A stretch of DNA of 64,000 bases, taken from NCBI RefSeq assembly GCF_016775475.1, contig NZ_JAEUXJ010000007.1, positions 231,494-295,493 on the forward strand. The letters run 5' to 3'. The translations under genes and the position numbers were made by a program. Below are positions 36,093 to 44,423 of the stretch, piece after piece. Positions within the stretch are counted from its first letter, which is position 1; the number at the start of each line of letters is the position of its first letter. The notes under the pieces were generated by a model that saw nothing but the letters and a program-made list of their open reading frames with translations, was not told the origin of the DNA and ran no database searches. Source of the stretch: Belnapia mucosa (GTDB taxonomy: Bacteria > Pseudomonadota > Alphaproteobacteria > Acetobacterales > Acetobacteraceae).

Positions 36093-38297
36093 TCAGTCCG
36101 CGGCGTTCCGGCTCAACGGTATCTCCATCTCGCAGCCCAGCCCCGCCGGCTGCCAGTTCAGCGTGACCGTGCCGCCGAGCTGGCCGCGCATCGTGCCCTC
36201 CAGCACGCGGGAGCCGAAGCCGCGGCGTTCCGGCGGCGCCGCGACCGGCGGCCCGCCCATCTCCGCCCAGCGCAGCCGCAGCCAGCCCTGCAGCCCGCCT
36301 TCCACCCGCCAGGTAACGGCAAGCCGGCCCATGGGCACCGAGAGCGCGCCGTATTTCACCGCATTGGTGGCGAGCTCGTGCACCGCCATGGCCAGGGGCT
36401 GCGCCGCCGGGGCCGGCACCGCCAGACGCGGGCCCTCGAGGATCACGCGCTGGTCGGCATCGATGAAGGGCGCCAGCTCGCCTTCCAGCAGCGTGCGCAG
36501 GTCCGCGCCATGCCAGCGATCCTCGGCCAGCAGGGTCTGCGCCCGGGCCAGGGCCGAAACGCGCCCGGTCACCGCCCGAACATAGGAAGGCAGGTCCTCC
36601 GCCCGGGTCAGCCGCAGCGCCGATTGCACCACCGCCAGCGCGTTCTTGGCGCGATGGTCCACTTCGCGCGAGAGCAGCTTCTGGCGCTCCTCGGCCTCCT
36701 TGCGCTCGGTGATGTCCCAGACCAGCCCGGTCATGCGCACCGCGCCGGTGTCCGGGTCGCGCTCGGCCGAGGCGCGTTCCTCGAGCCAGGCGATCCTGCC
36801 GTCGCGCGGGCGGATGATGCGGAACTCGGAATGCCAGGCAGTGCCATGCCTGGTCGCCTCGCGCACCAGGGCGCGGTGCCGCTCGACATCCTCCGGGTGG
36901 AGCAGGCTCTGGCCCTCGGCGCTGCTCTCCAGTGTCGTCCCGGGCAGCAGGCCGAAGACCTCCGCCTCCATGCCGGTGAAGCTCGAGCGATCCGTCACCG
37001 GGTCCCAGCGCCAGGCGGCCATCCTGGCGGCTGAAAGGGCTTCCGACAGCCGGGCCTGGCTGTCGCGCAGCGCCGCCTCGGTTTCCGTCTGCTCGGTGAC
37101 GTCGCGGGTCGTGCCCGCCACCGCCTCGACCCGGCCATCGGCGCCGAGGACGGGGACGAAGATGTAGTCATAGATCCGGCGGCCGAAGGTGCCGGTAAAG
37201 GGGACCTGCCCGCGGATCGGCTTGCGGGTGGCGACCACCTGCTCGATCTCGCGGCCATGCATCGCCGCGTGCCAGTCGGGATAGCCGAGCTCCAGGCAGG
37301 TCTTGCCGATCGCCTCCTCCCAGCTGCGGCCCCACATCCGCAGCAGGCCTTCATTGGCATAGATGAAGCGCTGGTCGAGATCGAAGATGTAGGCGAGGTC
37401 GGGAGTATTGGTCAGGATCGCCTCATAGAGGCGCCGCTGGCGCCCGGCCTCGGCCTGGCTTTGGCGCAGCGCCTCCTCAGCGCGTTTCCGCTCGGTGATG
37501 TCGCTGGCCGTGCCGAACCATTCGGTGATTCGCCCTGCCTCGTCGAGCATCGGGGCCGCCCGCGAGAAGGTCCATCCGAGGCTGCCATCCAGGCGGCGGA
37601 CCCGGTGTTCCAGCGCGAAGATGCCTTTCGTCCGCACCGCCTCCTCGATGGCCGCGACGACCATCGGCTGGTCGTCCGGATGGATGTAGCGGTCCAGCCA
37701 GGTGCGGCTCGGATCCTCCGTATCGGCGATGAAGTCCTGGCCGCGGAGATGGCGCATCTCGCGCCAATCCGCGCTCATGCGATAGACCGCGTCCGAACTG
37801 GCGCTCGCCAGCGCACGGAAGCGCGCCCCGCTCCCTTCCGCGGACTCCACCGTGGGAACCGTCGCGGCAACCTCGGTGGCGTAGAGGCCGGCGACCGCGC
37901 CGCCCTCGTCCCGGACCGGCACCCAGGCGAAGAGGCGCGGGCCGGTGGGGGAGGGGACCGGCGCGCGCTGCGCCTCGCCCCGCATCGCGGCCTCCAGCAG
38001 CGGGCCGGAATCCGCGCCGGCCTCGGCAAGCAGCGCCGCCAGGGGCATGCCCAGGGCATCCCGATGCCGCGCGCCGAAGATGGGCCGGCAGGCATCGTTG
38101 TAGAGGATGGTCAGCGCCGGTCCCCAGGCGAGCAGGGCCGGCTGCGGCGTCGCCAGCATCAGTTCGGCAAGGCTGCGCAGGCTCTGCAGCCAGGCCGCAC
38201 CCGGCCCGAGCGGTGTCGCGGCCCAGTTCCGGCCCCGCACGCATCCGGCCATCTCTCCCGATGCATGGAGAAAAGGCGGCGCGGCATTACCGTGCAT
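36093..38297 (-). CDS. PAS-domain sensor histidine kinase, HWE family
   Basis: The 734-residue product has an N-terminal GAF/PAS-like segment (about 20-150). Three PAS/PAC units follow, around 155-275, 285-405 and 415-535, each ending in a DxTERK/DVTEQ type motif. The kinase core has REVDHRAKNALAVVQ (phospho-accepting His), HELATNAVKYGALS (N box) and LRLRWAEMGGP, the W-x-E of the HWE class. There is no membrane segment, so it is a cytosolic sensor. No response regulator is adjacent. The gene converges with the mannitol-dehydrogenase gene. Confidence 0.93.
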   Translation of the reverse strand: MHGNAAPPFLHASGEMAGCVRGRNWAATPLGPGAAWLQSLRSLAELMLATPQPALLAWGPALTILYNDACRPIFGARHRDALGMPLAALLAEAGADSGPLLEAAMRGEAQRAPVPSPTGPRLFAWVPVRDEGGAVAGLYATEVAATVPTVESAEGSGARFRALASASSDAVYRMSADWREMRHLRGQDFIADTEDPSRTWLDRYIHPDDQPMVVAAIEEAVRTKGIFALEHRVRRLDGSLGWTFSRAAPMLDEAGRITEWFGTASDITERKRAEEALRQSQAEAGRQRRLYEAILTNTPDLAYIFDLDQRFIYANEGLLRMWGRSWEEAIGKTCLELGYPDWHAAMHGREIEQVVATRKPIRGQVPFTGTFGRRIYDYIFVPVLGADGRVEAVAGTTRDVTEQTETEAALRDSQARLSEALSAARMAAWRWDPVTDRSSFTGMEAEVFGLLPGTTLESSAEGQSLLHPEDVERHRALVREATRHGTAWHSEFRIIRPRDGRIAWLEERASAERDPDTGAVRMTGLVWDITERKEAEERQKLLSREVDHRAKNALAVVQSALRLTRAEDLPSYVRAVTGRVSALARAQTLLAEDRWHGADLRTLLEGELAPFIDADQRVILEGPRLAVPAPAAQPLAMAVHELATNAVKYGALSVPMGRLAVTWRVEGGLQGWLRLRWAEMGGPPVAAPPERRGFGSRVLEGTMRGQLGGTVTLNWQPAGLGCEMEIPLSRNAAD

Positions 38298-38481
38298 CGG
38301 GTACCACGCGACGAGCGGTTCGACTTATCTTCCTCGCGCGAACGCGGACCGAAGCGATGGAGCGACCAGTGAATTCTTCCAGTCCCGGCGCGAGGCGGGC
38401 GTTGCGGGCACGACGGAGGGGCATGCGGCGAGCAAGCCCGCCGGTCGGGCCCGTGTCAATCCAGTCGCCGGTTCCGGCCGG

Positions 38482-39318
38482 TCACGGAATGGCGTCCAGC
38501 ATCTCGACGCGGCCGGACAGGCGAAGCTCCGGCCCCTCGGGGTCGCGGGCGACGCGCATGGCGGAGGGGCGGCCCATCGCCTCCCCCTGGCGCACGATAA
38601 GCGGCCCATCCGCCAGCCCGAGCGCGCGCAGCCCGGCGAAGAGCGCCGTGGCGGCGATGCCGGTGGCCGCATCCTCGAGATAGCCGCTGGCGCGCGGGAA
38701 TTGCCGCGCATGCGCCGTGCCGGGCTCCCCGAAAGCCCAAGGATACAGGCCGGTCGAGCCCAGCGCCTCGCAGGCACGGCGCACCGCCTCCGGATCGGGG
38801 CGGAGGGCGTGCAGCCGCTCGACCGAGCGCAGGGGCACCAGGGTCTTGGCGCGGCTCGTGGCCGCGTCCTGCACCGGAAGGTCGAGCAGATCCTCCGGCC
38901 CGAGTCCGAGCGCGGCGAGCACCGGGCCGGGATCGGCCACGGGGCTGGCCCGGCCCTCCGGCTGGGTCACCTCGACCTGGTCGCCGGTGAAGAAGGCGCG
39001 GACCGGGCCGGACAGCGTCTCGATCCGCAGCACGGTATCGGGCGCCTCGCCGCGGCGGCGCAGCAGCCAGGCCGCGCCCAACGTCGCATGGCCGCACATC
39101 TCCATCTCATGCGCGGGGACGAAAAAGCGGAAGCGCCGGTCGGCCATGGAGGGATCGTCCGGCGGCAGCACGAAGCCGGATTCATGGCCGTGACGGGCGG
39201 CCAGCGCCTGCATCGCGGCCGCATCCATGCCGCGCGCATCGGGCACGATCGGGGCCGGGTTCCCGCCGCCGGGACCGGCGGGAAAGACGGAGAGGAGGAC
39301 GGTCTCGGGCTGGGTCAT
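38482..39318 (-). CDS. PhzF-family isomerase/epimerase-like protein
   Basis: The 278-residue product belongs to the PhzF fold, with two similar halves. The catalytic Glu is in HGHESGFVLPP, and CGHATLGAAW and EDAATGIAA (usually EDPATGSAA) are the other conserved motifs. Members are named for phenazine synthesis but many have other, unknown roles. No phenazine genes are nearby. The variant EDAATG keeps the acidic pair. Confidence 0.9.
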   Translation of the reverse strand: MTQPETVLLSVFPAGPGGGNPAPIVPDARGMDAAAMQALAARHGHESGFVLPPDDPSMADRRFRFFVPAHEMEMCGHATLGAAWLLRRRGEAPDTVLRIETLSGPVRAFFTGDQVEVTQPEGRASPVADPGPVLAALGLGPEDLLDLPVQDAATSRAKTLVPLRSVERLHALRPDPEAVRRACEALGSTGLYPWAFGEPGTAHARQFPRASGYLEDAATGIAATALFAGLRALGLADGPLIVRQGEAMGRPSAMRVARDPEGPELRLSGRVEMLDAIP

Positions 39319-39382
39319 GCGGGGAGCATGCCACGGAGGCGGCCGGACAACACGGCGCGGGTCGCCACGCCATGCGGCGAGC

Positions 39383-40042
39383 CTAGTCCGGCTCCTGCCG
39401 CGCCGCCGTCCGGCAGGCCGCGCCGATGCTGGCGCCGAGCAGCAGCCCCGCCGCCAGGTCGGTGAGGTAATGCGCCTCCACGATCATCAGCGCCGCCCCG
39501 GTCGCGAGGCAGCCGAGCACCGTGACGAGCCGCGCCGCGAGCCCGAGCGGCCAGGCGAAGGCGGCCAGCACGCCCAGCACGACCATATGGCCGGAGGGAA
39601 AGCTGCCTGGATGCAGCAGGTGGAAATTGCGGAAGGGCGCGCTCTGGTGCCGGAACCAGGCCTCCGGCGCCACCCGGCCAAAGAGCGGCTTCAGCTCCGA
39701 CTTCACCGCGAGCGCGATGCAGAGGCCAAGCCCGGCGAAGAAGGCCATGCGCCAGGCGCCCCGCAGCCGCGCCCGGCCGAGATGCCAGGCGCCGAGCGCG
39801 ACGGTGCCGAGGATCGCCACGGCCGCGATCGCCTCCGGCAGCCGGACCAGCAGCATCGCCTCGCGCGAGGGCGTGGTGCGTTCGCGCAGCAGCAGGGCCA
39901 GCGGGTGGTCCAGCCGGGTGATGCCGAACAGGATGGCCGCCATGGCCAGGACCCAGAGGATACCCCAGGTCCAGAGGGCGGCGGGGATGGCGCCGCGGAG
40001 GCGCAGGGACAGGCCGGCGATCCGTTTCATAAGCATGCGCAT
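39383..40042 (-). CDS. PAP2-type membrane phosphatase family protein
   Basis: The 219-residue product has about five membrane spans and the family's SFPSGHM motif. Motif 1 reads KPLFGRVAPEAW, with A-P in place of R-P, and motif 3 reads EAHYLTDLAAG without the usual leading Arg. This is a known variant style in some proteobacterial PAP2 proteins, so loss of activity should not be assumed. It would act on lipid phosphates at the inner membrane. The start could be Met at 40042 or 40030. Confidence 0.82.
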   Translation of the reverse strand: MRMLMKRIAGLSLRLRGAIPAALWTWGILWVLAMAAILFGITRLDHPLALLLRERTTPSREAMLLVRLPEAIAAVAILGTVALGAWHLGRARLRGAWRMAFFAGLGLCIALAVKSELKPLFGRVAPEAWFRHQSAPFRNFHLLHPGSFPSGHMVVLGVLAAFAWPLGLAARLVTVLGCLATGAALMIVEAHYLTDLAAGLLLGASIGAACRTAARQEPD

Positions 40043-40148
40043 AGCGGAAGCGGCGCCGCCGCCCGGATCACATTCCGGCGTCCCGGCCCGGAACCCCGGC
40101 GGCATCCGCTGCGATTGCGACGCAGGAACACGGAGCGGAGCGCGCAGC

Positions 40149-41424
40149 ATGCGGTCGCATCGGCTGACGACCTTCATCCTGATCGCCATGGTGTTCGGCA
40201 TCGCGGTCGGCCATATCTGCCACGCCACCTGGCCGGACCCGGCGACGGCGAAGGAGATTGCCGGCTACATATCCCTAGTCACCGACATCTTCCTGCGGCT
40301 GATCAAGATGATCATCGCGCCGCTGGTCTTTTCCACCCTCGTCGTCGGCGTCGCGCATATGGGGGATACGCGGGCGGTCGGGCGGATCGGCGGCAAGGCG
40401 ATGGCCTGGTTCATCGGCGCCTCCGTCGTCTCGCTGCTGCTCGGCCTCGTGCTGGTGAACCTGCTGCGGCCGGGCGACAGCCTGAACCTGCCGCTGCCCG
40501 AGGCCGGCGCCTCGGCCGATGTCGCGGTGGCCTCGCTCTCGCTCAAGGATTTCGTCGCGCATCTGGTGCCGCGCTCGATCTTCGAGGCGATGGCGCAGAA
40601 CGAGATCCTGCAGATCGTGGTGTTCTCGCTGTTCTTCGGCGTCGCCTGCGCGGCGCTCGGCGAGCGCGCCCGCACGCTGGTCGCCTGGATCGAGGAGCTG
40701 TCGCACGCGATCTTGAAGGTGACGGGCTATATCAGGACCTGGCGCCGCTCGCGGTCTTCGCCTCCATGGCGGCGATCATCACCACCCAGGGCCTCGGCAT
40801 CTTGGTCACCTACGGGAAATTCGTCGCCGAATTCTATCTCGGCCTCGGCATTCTGTGGTGCCTGCTGGCGGCGGTCGGCTTCCTGTTCTTCGGCCGGCGG
40901 GTGTTCGAGCTGATCAGCCTGGTGCGGGAGCCATTCCTGCTCGCCTTCAGCACCGCGAGCAGCGAGGCGGCCTATCCGAAGATGATGGAGCAGCTGGTGC
41001 GCTTCCCGGTCAGCCGCCGGATCGTCAGCTTCGTGCTGCCGATGGGGTATTCCTTCAACCTCGACGGCTCGATGATGTATTGCACCTTCGCCACGCTGTT
41101 CATCGCGCAGGCCTACAATATCGAGCTCTCGCTCGGACAGCAGGCGACGATGCTGCTGCTGCTGATGCTGACCAGCAAGGGAATGGCGGGCGTGCCGCGC
41201 GCATCGCTCGTCGTCATCGCGGCGACGCTCGCGACCTTCAACATCCCGGAGGCGGGGTTGCTGCTGATCATCGGCATCGACCAGTTCCTCGACATGGGCG
41301 CTCGGCGACCAACGTCATCGGCAATTCGCTCGCCACCGCCGTGGTCGGCAAGTGGGAGGGCGATCGGCCGGAGGTGGCGGAGACGGCGGAGGATGCTGTC
41401 CCCGGCGCCTCGCAGCCGGCCTGA
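40149..41424 (+). pseudogene. Dicarboxylate/cation symporter (DAACS family), broken by two frameshifts
   Basis: Family sequence is continuous only if the frame changes twice. From ATG 40149 it reads RLTTFILIAMVFGIAVG up to HAILKVTGYI. Near 40727-40735 it must shift to DLAPLAVFASMAA and run to IGIDQFLDMG. Near 41300 it must shift again to RSATNVIGNSLATAVVGKWEG. The second break is explained by one missing C in the GGC(C)GCTC codons. All membrane parts and the C-terminal SATNVIGN motif are otherwise well preserved, so the breaks are recent or are sequence errors. The product would import C4-dicarboxylates or glutamate-like substrates. Confidence 0.85.
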
Positions 41425-41466
41425 ACGGGATGGGTGGGGACGGCACGCCGCCCCCGCCCGTCCGGC

Positions 41467-42312
41467 TTACATGAACCAGTGGCCGGTCGTCTCGTAGTTC
41501 TCGATCACCGTCGCGGCGATCACATTCCAATCCACCGCACCGTCATGCACCACATTCGTCGCCGTCGAAGCGGACGGGGCGATGCCATCGGTCGGCAGGA
41601 CCCAGTGGCCGGTCGCCTCGTAATTCGCAGTGACCTCCGCCGCCAACGCCTGCCAGTCCAAGCCGACGCTGACCGTGGAGGTCGCGGCCACCGTCGCGGC
41701 GACGGGCGCCGGCAAATCGGTCGTCACCGTCTGCACCGGCTGGGGCGTGGAACCGCCGAGCGGGGTGAAGGAGATGTGGTCGACCGTGATCGAGGTCGCG
41801 TTGCTGGTGTTCAGCACGCCGATCGTGTTGTTCATGCCGCCATGGTCGAAATCGACCGGCACGTGATCGGTGATGACGCCCTTCACGGCACCGTCCACCT
41901 TGAAGGTGATCTTCCCCGGCTCCCAGACCATCGTGTAGTCGTGGAACACGCCGCTCTGCACGCCGTCATAGATGCGGGTGTCGAAGGCGTCGCTGCCGTT
42001 GGAGTTCCAATGCACGGTGCCGTACTGGCGGCCCGAACCGTCCGGCGTGATCTCGACCATGTCGATTTCCTGGCCGGGCCACTGGTCGTTGCCGGGCCAA
42101 AGAACGATGCCGGGGCCGGGCTGGTTGCCATCGACCTTCGCGGTCACGGTGTAGGTGCCATAGCCATGGCCGGCGCTCGGGCCGGACGCCCATTCCATCA
42201 TGCCGGAGGTGCCGCTGAGTGTAACCTGGCCATTGCTCGGAGAGCCGACGTTCCAAACATTGCCGATCGAGCCGAACCCGCTGTCGAAGTTCACGTTAAG
42301 GGCGTTAGCCAT
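41467..42312 (-). CDS. Glycoside hydrolase family 16-like protein with C-terminal repeats
   Basis: The 281-residue product has a GH16-type beta-sandwich (about 5-190). The catalytic pattern ExDxxE is present as Glu82-I-Asp84-M-V-Glu87 in GQEIDMVEI. A Thr/Ala/Pro linker and two copies of a short motif follow, DWQALAAEVTANYEATGHW and DWNVIAATVIENYETTGHW, the second ending the protein at WFM. There is no classical N-terminal signal peptide. GH16 enzymes cleave beta-glucans or galactans. The ATG at 42312 follows AGAGGG; a TTG 18 bp upstream is an alternative. Confidence 0.85.
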   Translation of the reverse strand: MANALNVNFDSGFGSIGNVWNVGSPSNGQVTLSGTSGMMEWASGPSAGHGYGTYTVTAKVDGNQPGPGIVLWPGNDQWPGQEIDMVEITPDGSGRQYGTVHWNSNGSDAFDTRIYDGVQSGVFHDYTMVWEPGKITFKVDGAVKGVITDHVPVDFDHGGMNNTIGVLNTSNATSITVDHISFTPLGGSTPQPVQTVTTDLPAPVAATVAATSTVSVGLDWQALAAEVTANYEATGHWVLPTDGIAPSASTATNVVHDGAVDWNVIAATVIENYETTGHWFM

Positions 42313-42947
42313 GGTGATGGTCCCTCTCAATGGTTTGCCTTACCCGCGCAGCAAGACCTGCCGTGCCGGAGGGGGCACAGGCCGGACAAGCCGAACAATG
42401 GGTCGGGCTGGGATCAGCCCTCAGGCACGCCGCAGGCGAGCCTGTCTGGCGATCGTGCCCGGTGGACACGGCCGCCCTGCGGGTGCCGGCCTGTGCCGCC
42501 ACCCGAATGGATGCTGTTGGTTAGGTCACGCGTCGGAGCAGGCGAATACCAGTGCCCCGGCCGATGCCCGTGCCGCCTTCCCCGAAGAACAAGACCGCCC
42601 GCCATGAGTAATGACGGCTGCGATATATTGCCCGACAGGTGAATATGAACGGCCAGGTTGCACCAGCAATTGTTCCCCAAGAAGCGTCGTTCGTGACGTT
42701 TGCGGTTGTCAGCACCGCGTGAACAACACCGAACTACTCAGATAAGTGCGACCCAACAAGGGTTGTTTTTTCGCGGTCTTTCTGGATCGTAATTATCCAT
42801 GACCGCGCATAGATCGCGGTTAGCTGCGGCTTCCAGCGGAAACGATCCGGATGACGGGGCAAATCGAACGCCGCCTGCCGCGTTCGCGTTGACCGCGCGG
42901 TCCCCCCCAAACATCAGCCGGCGTTCCGGCCAAGGAGTATTTCCCCC
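42313..42947. other. Long intergenic region between divergent genes
   Basis: 635 bp separates the divergent GH16-like and aldehyde dehydrogenase genes and must carry both promoters. No frame in it looks coding. A weak hairpin CAAC-AAGG-GTTG followed by six Ts lies at 42754-42771. The stretch around 42640-42800 is less G+C-rich than its surroundings, as expected for regulatory DNA. Confidence 0.5.
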
Positions 42948-43433
42948 ATGCCGCCAGAACCGGCCCAGAGCTTCGCCGTGACTCTCCGGGTCAACGGCCA
43001 ATCTTTCGAGACCGAGATCGACGCCCGCACCACGCTGCTGGATGCGCTGCGTGACCGGCTGCACCTGACCGGCACGAAGAAGGGCTGCGCGCTCGGCCAA
43101 TGCGGTGCCTGCACCGTGCTGCTGGACGGCAAGCGCGTAGTCTCCTGCCTGATGCTGGCGGCGATGGCGGAGGGCCGCGAGGTGACGACGATCGAAGGGC
43201 TGGCGCGGGGCGACGAGTTGCATCCGGTGCAGGCCGCCTTCGTCGAGCACGACGCCTTCCAATGCGGCTACTGCACGCCGGGCCAGATCATGTCCGCGGT
43301 CGGCGCCATCCGCGAGGGCCGTGCCGGCTCGGATGACGAGATCCGCGAACAGCTCAGCGGCAATCTCTGCCGCTGCGGTGCCTATGCCAATATCGTCGCC
43401 GCGGTGCGCGACGCAGCAACGCGCGAGGCCTGA
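42948..43433 (+). CDS. Molybdenum aldehyde dehydrogenase, [2Fe-2S] subunit (PaoA type)
   Basis: The 161-residue electron-transfer subunit of a xanthine-oxidase-family enzyme. The plant-type cluster uses Cys47, Cys52, Cys55 and Cys67 (GCALGQCGACTVLLDG). The second cluster uses Cys106, Cys109, Cys141 and Cys143 (CGYCTPG, NLCRCGAY). E. coli PaoA carries a Tat signal; none is present here, so the enzyme is probably cytosolic. It is the first gene of a tight three-gene operon, ending 3 bp before the FAD subunit. Confidence 0.93.
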   Translation: MPPEPAQSFAVTLRVNGQSFETEIDARTTLLDALRDRLHLTGTKKGCALGQCGACTVLLDGKRVVSCLMLAAMAEGREVTTIEGLARGDELHPVQAAFVEHDAFQCGYCTPGQIMSAVGAIREGRAGSDDEIREQLSGNLCRCGAYANIVAAVRDAATREA

Positions 43434-43436
43434 GCC

Positions 43437-44423
43437 ATGCAGCCCTTTACCTATGCCCCCGTCGCCGATGCGGCGGGTGCCGCGGCCCGCGCGCTGCAAG
43501 GCGCCAGCTTCATCGCCGGCGGCACCGATATGCTGCAGCTCCTCCAGGAAGGCGTTGCGCAGCCTGCTGAACTCGCCGACATCAACCGCCTGCCGCTGCA
43601 GGGCATCACCGAGGATGCCGATGGCGCCATTCGCATCGGCGCCCTGACCCGCCTGCAAGACGCCGCCGACGATGCGCGGCTGCGCGAGGCCTTCCCGGTG
43701 GTGACGGAAGCGCTGGATCTCACCGCATCACCCATGGTGCGGCACATGGCGACGGTCGGCGGCAACCTGCTGCAGCGCACCCGCTGCCTCTACTTCCGTG
43801 ACGTGAGCACGCCCTGCAACAAGCGCCTGCCCGGCAGCGGCTGCTCGGCGTTGGATGGCGAGAACCGCCACAACGCCATCCTCGGCGGCAGCGAGCATTG
43901 CATCGCGGTGCAGCCCTCCGATCTTCCGGTGGCGCTGATCTCCGTCGATGCCGAGGTGCAGATCCAGCATGCCGATGGCGCGGAACGCTGGGTGCCGGTG
44001 GAGGACTTCCATCGCCTGCCCGGCGATACGCCGCAGATCGAGACCGTGCTGCGTCAGGGCGATGTCATTCTTGGCCTCCGCATCCCGGCGCATGCGCGCG
44101 GCCGGCGCTCGCATTACGTGAAGGTGCGAGACCGGGCGAGCTTCTCCTGGGCGCTGGCCTCGGCCGCCGTGGCGCTGCGGCTGGACGAAGGCGGGCGGGT
44201 GACGGAGGCGCGCATCGCGGTGGGCGGCGTCGCCACCAAGCCCTGGCGCCTGCCGCGGGTGGAGCAGGAGCTTCTGGGCGTCCGCCTCGACCGCGACCGG
44301 GCCCGCCTGGCCGCGGTCTGGGCCGCGGAAGGCGCGGTGACGCGCAGCGGCAATGCCTTCAAGCAGCCGCTGCTGCAACGCACCGTCGAACGCGCCATCA
44401 TCGAAGCCGGAGAGCTCGCATGA
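43437..44423 (+). CDS. Molybdenum aldehyde dehydrogenase, FAD subunit (PaoB type)
   Basis: The 328-residue product binds FAD (FIAGGTDMLQLL and MATVGGNLLQRTRC). It has the extra cysteine-bearing insertion CLYFRD, then TPCNKRLPGSGCSALDGENR and SEHCIAVQPSD, which in PaoB-type proteins holds a [4Fe-4S] cluster. This separates it from ordinary xanthine dehydrogenase FAD subunits. Its stop codon overlaps the start of the large subunit (ATGA). Confidence 0.92.
   Translation: MQPFTYAPVADAAGAAARALQGASFIAGGTDMLQLLQEGVAQPAELADINRLPLQGITEDADGAIRIGALTRLQDAADDARLREAFPVVTEALDLTASPMVRHMATVGGNLLQRTRCLYFRDVSTPCNKRLPGSGCSALDGENRHNAILGGSEHCIAVQPSDLPVALISVDAEVQIQHADGAERWVPVEDFHRLPGDTPQIETVLRQGDVILGLRIPAHARGRRSHYVKVRDRASFSWALASAAVALRLDEGGRVTEARIAVGGVATKPWRLPRVEQELLGVRLDRDRARLAAVWAAEGAVTRSGNAFKQPLLQRTVERAIIEAGELA

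Noticed and set aside
39383..40042. Loss of function of the PAP2 protein because motif 1 and motif 3 arginines are absent
   Set aside because: A recognised subgroup carries similar variants (GRTWP-like), so the change alone is not evidence of inactivity.
42754..42771. Strong rho-independent terminator
   Set aside because: The stem is only 4 bp before the T-run, too weak to call.
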